DNA of 25,577 bases from positions 1-25,577 of the forward strand of contig CAXIUT010000065.1 in NCBI GenBank assembly GCA_964035545.1. Direction: 5' to 3'. Positions 21,682 through 25,577 of the stretch are shown here, piece by piece. How positions within the stretch are numbered: the stretch's first letter is position 1; the number at the start of each line of letters is the position of its first letter. The stretch is from Bugula neritina (taxonomy: Eukaryota; Bryozoa; Gymnolaemata; Cheilostomatida; Bugulidae). The notes under the pieces are model-generated. The model made no database searches. It saw nothing but the letters and a program-made list of their open reading frames with translations, and was not told the origin of the DNA. Position numbers and translations under genes: made by a program.

Positions 21682-22710
21682 TTACTTCAAAAACTCTGCC
21701 AACACGGCCGCTTCGTATGCCTTAACGCTCATCCGCGCGGACTGACCATAGCTTTCGAAGTCCGTCTCCAACTGTGGGAACAGTTCAAGGATTTCGTTGC
21801 GCGTTGCGGCATCCAGTGCGGACCAGCCCATTTCACCTGGGTGAAAGCTTTCTGTGGCAGACCCTTCGGCAAAGATGATCTCGTGTTGATCGAACAGGAT
21901 GTGGAAATATTCCACCTGACCGCCTTCGTCACGGGTAATCGTTTTGTCGTTGATCAGGGCCTTGGCAGGGGCCAAAACTTCGGCCTCGCCAAAGAGCAGC
22001 TCTGCACGCCATCCTTCCAGAACCATACGGTGCTGAGGAGAGACGCGAAGATCACGGGTGTTGCCCAATGTGCCTGCGGCGATCTTGATTGGGGCCAGTT
22101 TGCCAAGGGCCGCGCGTTTGGTGGATCCGATCCAGCGGATTGGCTGCATCCCATTGTCGCGGGTGCGCACCATCATGCCTTCGGCCAGATCCTGCACGGC
22201 AACTTCGCCTTGATTCGTGTCAATCATCGTGTCGCGGGCAAAGCAGACGGCGGTTAAAGACGCATTATCAAGTGTAAATACGTCAGCGCCATTAGTGGAC
22301 CCAATTCTAATGCCTGTGATATCGGATGCTGCTGTGAAAGTGATCGTTGCCGTTTGGTAATCAAGACCAGCACTATAAACTGCATCAAAAGTTCCCAGCA
22401 CATTGCCGTCTTGATCTTGCAAACTCAGTTGAGAATCGCTTCCTGAACTGCGGCTCCCGGCATCATAGTCAATTGTAAATGTATATTCGGTGCCTGTCGT
22501 CAGTGGGGTTGTTAAGGTCTGCTCCATCATTTCCCCTATGACCATAACCCAGTCATCCCCGTCCGTGGCCCCACCTGGCGCACCCATGCTGGTTAGGCCT
22601 CGGTTCAAGTCAGCTGTTCCAACAGCATTTGTCCATTCAGGTGGAGCTGTGCTGTATACCACGCCTGTGTGTGGGCCTTCGAAGCTGCCATTTCTAAGTA
22701 GTTCAGTCAT
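21682..22710 (-). CDS. Hint-domain protein, array copy 2, second occurrence
   Basis: Identical in translation to 3873-4901. Confidence 0.85.
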   Translation of the reverse strand: MTELLRNGSFEGPHTGVVYSTAPPEWTNAVGTADLNRGLTSMGAPGGATDGDDWVMVIGEMMEQTLTTPLTTGTEYTFTIDYDAGSRSSGSDSQLSLQDQDGNVLGTFDAVYSAGLDYQTATITFTAASDITGIRIGSTNGADVFTLDNASLTAVCFARDTMIDTNQGEVAVQDLAEGMMVRTRDNGMQPIRWIGSTKRAALGKLAPIKIAAGTLGNTRDLRVSPQHRMVLEGWRAELLFGEAEVLAPAKALINDKTITRDEGGQVEYFHILFDQHEIIFAEGSATESFHPGEMGWSALDAATRNEILELFPQLETDFESYGQSARMSVKAYEAAVLAEFLK

Positions 22711-23101
22711 TTGTTGTATCCTTCTTTCACCTTAAACAGGCTTCAACATGATGTGTCAGATTTAGATCATTCACTTTAGTGATCGTGTGCTTCTCTTTCC
22801 TCGAAACGGATCATTAATTAATCTTTAGTTTTTAATTTGGGCAGATTTGTAATCGAATTTGGGCGTGCTTGTGGTCAAATTTGGACCAGTGAGGCCAATG
22901 GGCAGATATTAGGTGGCTCAAGCTTAGAGCGTTTCAACCGTAACCGCCTAAGGTTGGATACCAAAAAAGGGCGGCCCTTGGGCCGCCCTTTTGAAACTAC
23001 GAAACGTTTCGCTTTTAATCTGATTTGTTGTGGAGATTGGAGTGTAGCCAATTCAATTGACTACACCCCAAGACGCAATAAACCCCACTGCTACCAAGAT
23101 C
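22711..23101 (-). promoter_or_regulatory. Hint spacer 2, second occurrence
   Basis: Non-coding spacer equal to 4902-5292, carrying the terminator at 22963-22992 and the 35-bp palindrome at 23037-23071. Confidence 0.5.
22963..22992 (-). terminator. Terminator after Hint copy 3, second occurrence
   Basis: Same hairpin as at 5154-5183. Confidence 0.85.
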
Positions 23102-24130
23102 TTACGACAAAAACTCTGCCAATACGGCAGCTTCTTGTCCCTTAACGCTCATCCGTGCTGCCAGGCCATAGCTGTCGAAATCAGTTTCCAGCTCTGGGAA
23201 CAGCTCAAGGATTTCGTTGCGCGTTGCGGCATCCAGTGCGGACCAGCCCATTTCACCTGGGTGAAAGCTTTCTGTGGCAGACCCTTCGGCAAAGATGATC
23301 TCGTGTTGATCGAACAGGATGTGGAAATATTCCACTTCGCCGCCTTCGTCACGGGTAATCGTTTTGTCGTTGATCAGGGCCTTGGCAGGGGCCAAAACTT
23401 CGGCCTCGCCAAAGAGCAGCTCTGCACGCCATCCTTCCAGAACCATACGGTGCTGAGGAGAGACGCGAAGATCACGGGTGTTGCCCAATGTGCCTGCGGC
23501 GATCTTGATTGGGGCCAGTTGGCCTCGGGCCGCGCGTTTGGTGGATCCGATCCAGCGGATTGGCTGCATCCCATTGTCGCGGGTGCGCACCATCATGCCT
23601 TCGGCCAGATCCTGCACGGCAACTTCGCCTTGATTCGTGTCAATCATCGTGTCGCGGGCAAAGCAGACGGCGGTTAAAGACGCATTATCAAGTGTAAATA
23701 CGTCAGCGCCATTAGTGGACCCAATTCTAATGCCTGTGATATCGGATGCTGCTGTGAAAGTGATCGTTGCCGTTTGGTAATCAAGACCAGCACTATAAAC
23801 TGCATTAAAAGTTCCCAGCACATTGCCGTCTTGATCTTGCAAACTCAGTTCAGAATCGGCTGGTGTACTGCGGCTCCCGGAATCATAGTCAATTGTAAAT
23901 GTATATTCGGTGCCTGTCGTCAGTGGGGTTGATAAAGTTTGCTCTATCATTTCCCCTGCGATCCAAATCCAGTCATCCCCGTCCGTGGCCCCACCTGGCG
24001 TGCCCATGCTGGGTACGCCTCGGTTCAAGTCAGCTGTTCCAACAGCATTTGTCCATTCAGGTGGAGCTGTGCTGTATTCCACGCCTGTGTGTGGGCCTTC
24101 GAAGCTGCCATTTCTAAGTAGTTCAGTCAT
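23102..24130 (-). CDS. Hint-domain protein, array copy 3, second occurrence
   Basis: Identical in translation to 5293-6321. Confidence 0.85.
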   Translation of the reverse strand: MTELLRNGSFEGPHTGVEYSTAPPEWTNAVGTADLNRGVPSMGTPGGATDGDDWIWIAGEMIEQTLSTPLTTGTEYTFTIDYDSGSRSTPADSELSLQDQDGNVLGTFNAVYSAGLDYQTATITFTAASDITGIRIGSTNGADVFTLDNASLTAVCFARDTMIDTNQGEVAVQDLAEGMMVRTRDNGMQPIRWIGSTKRAARGQLAPIKIAAGTLGNTRDLRVSPQHRMVLEGWRAELLFGEAEVLAPAKALINDKTITRDEGGEVEYFHILFDQHEIIFAEGSATESFHPGEMGWSALDAATRNEILELFPELETDFDSYGLAARMSVKGQEAAVLAEFLS

Positions 24131-24315
24131 TTGTTGTATCCTTGTCTAATATAACACTATGGCGAGACCTTTATGCGCAAATATCCGTCTGCACAAGCCA
24201 GTCATATCGATAATCGATATGATGATTAATGGATATATTTACGAGATATGCTATTTACAGTTTTGCAAGATATGCCATTTTACAGTTTATTATCCCTAAA
24301 AAGAAGGAAATGTAG
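24131..24315. promoter_or_regulatory. Divergent Hint/NusA-like control region, second occurrence
   Basis: Repeats 6322-6506: the 21-bp palindrome at 24202-24222 and the direct repeats at 24244-24288. Confidence 0.6.
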
Positions 24316-24732
24316 ATGGATATGCTAAAAAATACTGGCCCTATCGACCTGAACACGCGGGCCGATTTGCGTCCACACATCGAAAATTATGCATCAGACA
24401 ATGATATGACATTTGATGACGCATTAGATCGAATCAGCACCCTATATGTGCAGGCCGCCCATTCGGTTCATGGATCCCAATATGATTTTCGCGCCACATT
24501 GAATGACGTAGGGCAAATCAAGCTGTTGCAGGTGTTAACTGTCGTAAGCACCGTAACAGACGAGGATCGGCAAGTATCTCTGACCAATGCCCGAAAAACC
24601 TATCCAAATATTGAATTGGGCGGGTATATTTTGAACCAGATCACCCCTGTGGAACCTGAAGGCTTATTCGATACTCCTGCGACACAAACTATAACAGTTA
24701 AAGGCATGACCTTAAAACCTGTTCGCGGCTAA
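24316..24732 (+). CDS. NusA N-terminal-domain-like protein, second copy
   Basis: Identical in translation to 6507-6923; the hairpin follows at 24736-24767. Confidence 0.65.
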   Translation: MDMLKNTGPIDLNTRADLRPHIENYASDNDMTFDDALDRISTLYVQAAHSVHGSQYDFRATLNDVGQIKLLQVLTVVSTVTDEDRQVSLTNARKTYPNIELGGYILNQITPVEPEGLFDTPATQTITVKGMTLKPVRG

Positions 24733-24772
24733 GGCTACGTCTGCGACCCTTGCGGGCCGCAGACGTAAAGCC

Positions 24773-24937
24773 ATGCTTGGCTCATCGCCTCCAGCAGCCT
24801 GTTATTGTGCCGCACAGGATTATATCCCAATCGTGATCACGCGATCCGGGGACAAGACCTCTGCCGTGCTTATTTCACTGGCCGAATACGAATCATTGGT
24901 GAAAACACAGCATCTTTTAAAACATCGGGTTAAGTAG
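24773..24937 (+). pseudogene. Truncated Phd/YefM antitoxin remnant, second copy
   Basis: Same 54-codon fragment as at 6964-7128. Confidence 0.6.
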
Positions 24938-25577
24938 AGGCGATGGAGGGGCCGGGATGGTCTATCCAGGCAACGGCAATGCTGTCATCTGCCGCGCGAT
25001 GGGGAATGGCATAGCCTTGCGCTGTTTTCAGTGCTGGGTTTTGCCGCGCGGCGCGCAGTCCTTCTGTGAGCCCCCCCGATCTGATCAGCGCACGCTCTTC
25101 GGCATCCGCAGTGGATGTGAGCCAGGCATTGAGGTGGCGCAGCATATCCGCTTGGGTACTGACCCCAAGGGCTGCGAAAGCAATAGGCTCATCGACAAGG
25201 CGCAGCACTTCGCCAATTCGGGTTCTGTCCGTTGCCTCAACAATCTCTAGCTGCCCTTGTTCGGTAAAGGCGCACAGGATGACCGTCTGCTTCTTGGTGA
25301 TTTGCGGCAAGAGTGTGGATAATTCTTCAACCGCCCGTGGCGGGGGGGATGCGTCTTTAAGCATGTCCATCGTGGTATGCGTGATCAACCATGCGTTGTC
25401 ACCCAGCCGCATTCTGACCCATCCTGCCTCACGCAGATTATTCAGCGCGCGCCAAATACCCATACGGGACAGCTCGGGCAGAGCACTTTGCAAGTCTCTC
25501 AAAGCCACTGGAGCATTTTGCGCGACGGCGCGATAAACTGCCAAAGTGCGGGTGGTTGGGGTGCCGGCCATATTGGG
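24930..25577 (-). CDS. IclR-like regulator, partial (5' end cut by window end)
   Basis: Same gene as 7121-7798. The last bases of the window fall inside its N-terminus, two codons upstream of Met13. If Met13 is the true start, the coding region is complete here (24930-25571). Confidence 0.55.
   Translation of the reverse strand, partial: PNMAGTPTTRTLAVYRAVAQNAPVALRDLQSALPELSRMGIWRALNNLREAGWVRMRLGDNAWLITHTTMDMLKDASPPPRAVEELSTLLPQITKKQTVILCAFTEQGQLEIVEATDRTRIGEVLRLVDEPIAFAALGVSTQADMLRHLNAWLTSTADAEERALIRSGGLTEGLRAARQNPALKTAQGYAIPHRAADDSIAVAWIDHPGPSIAST

Larger units (their letters stand above)
17810..25577. repeat. Right copy of 7768-bp terminal direct repeat
   Basis: Second copy of the block at 1-7768. 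It runs without a break from 17809, completing the recombinase gene that is truncated at base 1. Genes in this copy are listed briefly below; their full descriptions are with the first copy. Confidence 0.95.

Noticed and set aside
1-25577. Long terminal repeats of a linear element or virus
   Set aside because: Repeat ends fall inside ordinary genes, there are no capsid or terminal-protein genes, and the content is a complete plasmid backbone.

Overview
The window reads as a small circular alphaproteobacterial plasmid laid out linearly with a large overlap. Bases 1-7768 recur as bases 17810-25577 in the same orientation (offset 17809), and every reading frame in the first block reappears unchanged in the second. 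The simplest reading is a circle of 17,809 bp that has been wrapped or assembled past its origin; a real partial tandem duplication or dimer is the alternative. A tyrosine recombinase gene cut by the left edge is complete at 17653-18192, which fits a circle. The host is probably a marine Rhodobacterales (Roseobacter-group) bacterium. This is inferred from the Hint-domain proteins, the style of the replication initiator and the protein similarity of the NusA-like and Tn3-type genes. No chromosomal marker is present to prove it.

Layout around the circle: (1) a short FimB/XerC-like tyrosine recombinase with a 34-bp palindrome upstream; (2) a VapBC-type toxin-antitoxin pair coupled to a Fic-domain protein, behind a near-ideal sigma70 promoter; (3) three tandem Hint-domain genes (342 aa each) with an exact 1420-bp period, and with terminators and promoters in the two spacers; (4) a divergent gene resembling only the N-terminal RNA-polymerase-binding domain of NusA; (5) a truncated Phd/YefM antitoxin remnant and a winged-helix regulator resembling IclR; (6) an operon of a multi-pass membrane protein and a membrane-anchored coiled-coil/ankyrin protein; (7) an unknown small gene and a RelE/ParE-like toxin overlapping a CHC2/TOPRIM primase gene; (8) a 3683-bp Tn3-family transposon (resolvase plus transposase, no passengers) inserted in the primase gene with a 5-bp target duplication; (9) an iteron origin with eight 20-bp iterons between two DnaA-box-like motifs; (10) a replication initiator, a ribbon-helix-helix partition protein and a ParF-like ATPase in one operon, with an AT-rich repeated region upstream that is a candidate centromere.

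Maintenance is covered by rep/oriV, ParA/ParG-type partition, the tyrosine recombinase (plausibly multimer resolution) and toxin-antitoxin addiction. No relaxase or oriT was recognised. The accessory cargo is the Hint array with its NusA-like neighbour and the membrane/ankyrin operon. Reading-frame breaks were noted in rep (a one-base shift near its 5' end), in the 3' half of the primase gene (three shifts at short homopolymers) and at the end of fic (an in-frame stop before an HTH-like tail). They may be biological or sequencing errors.
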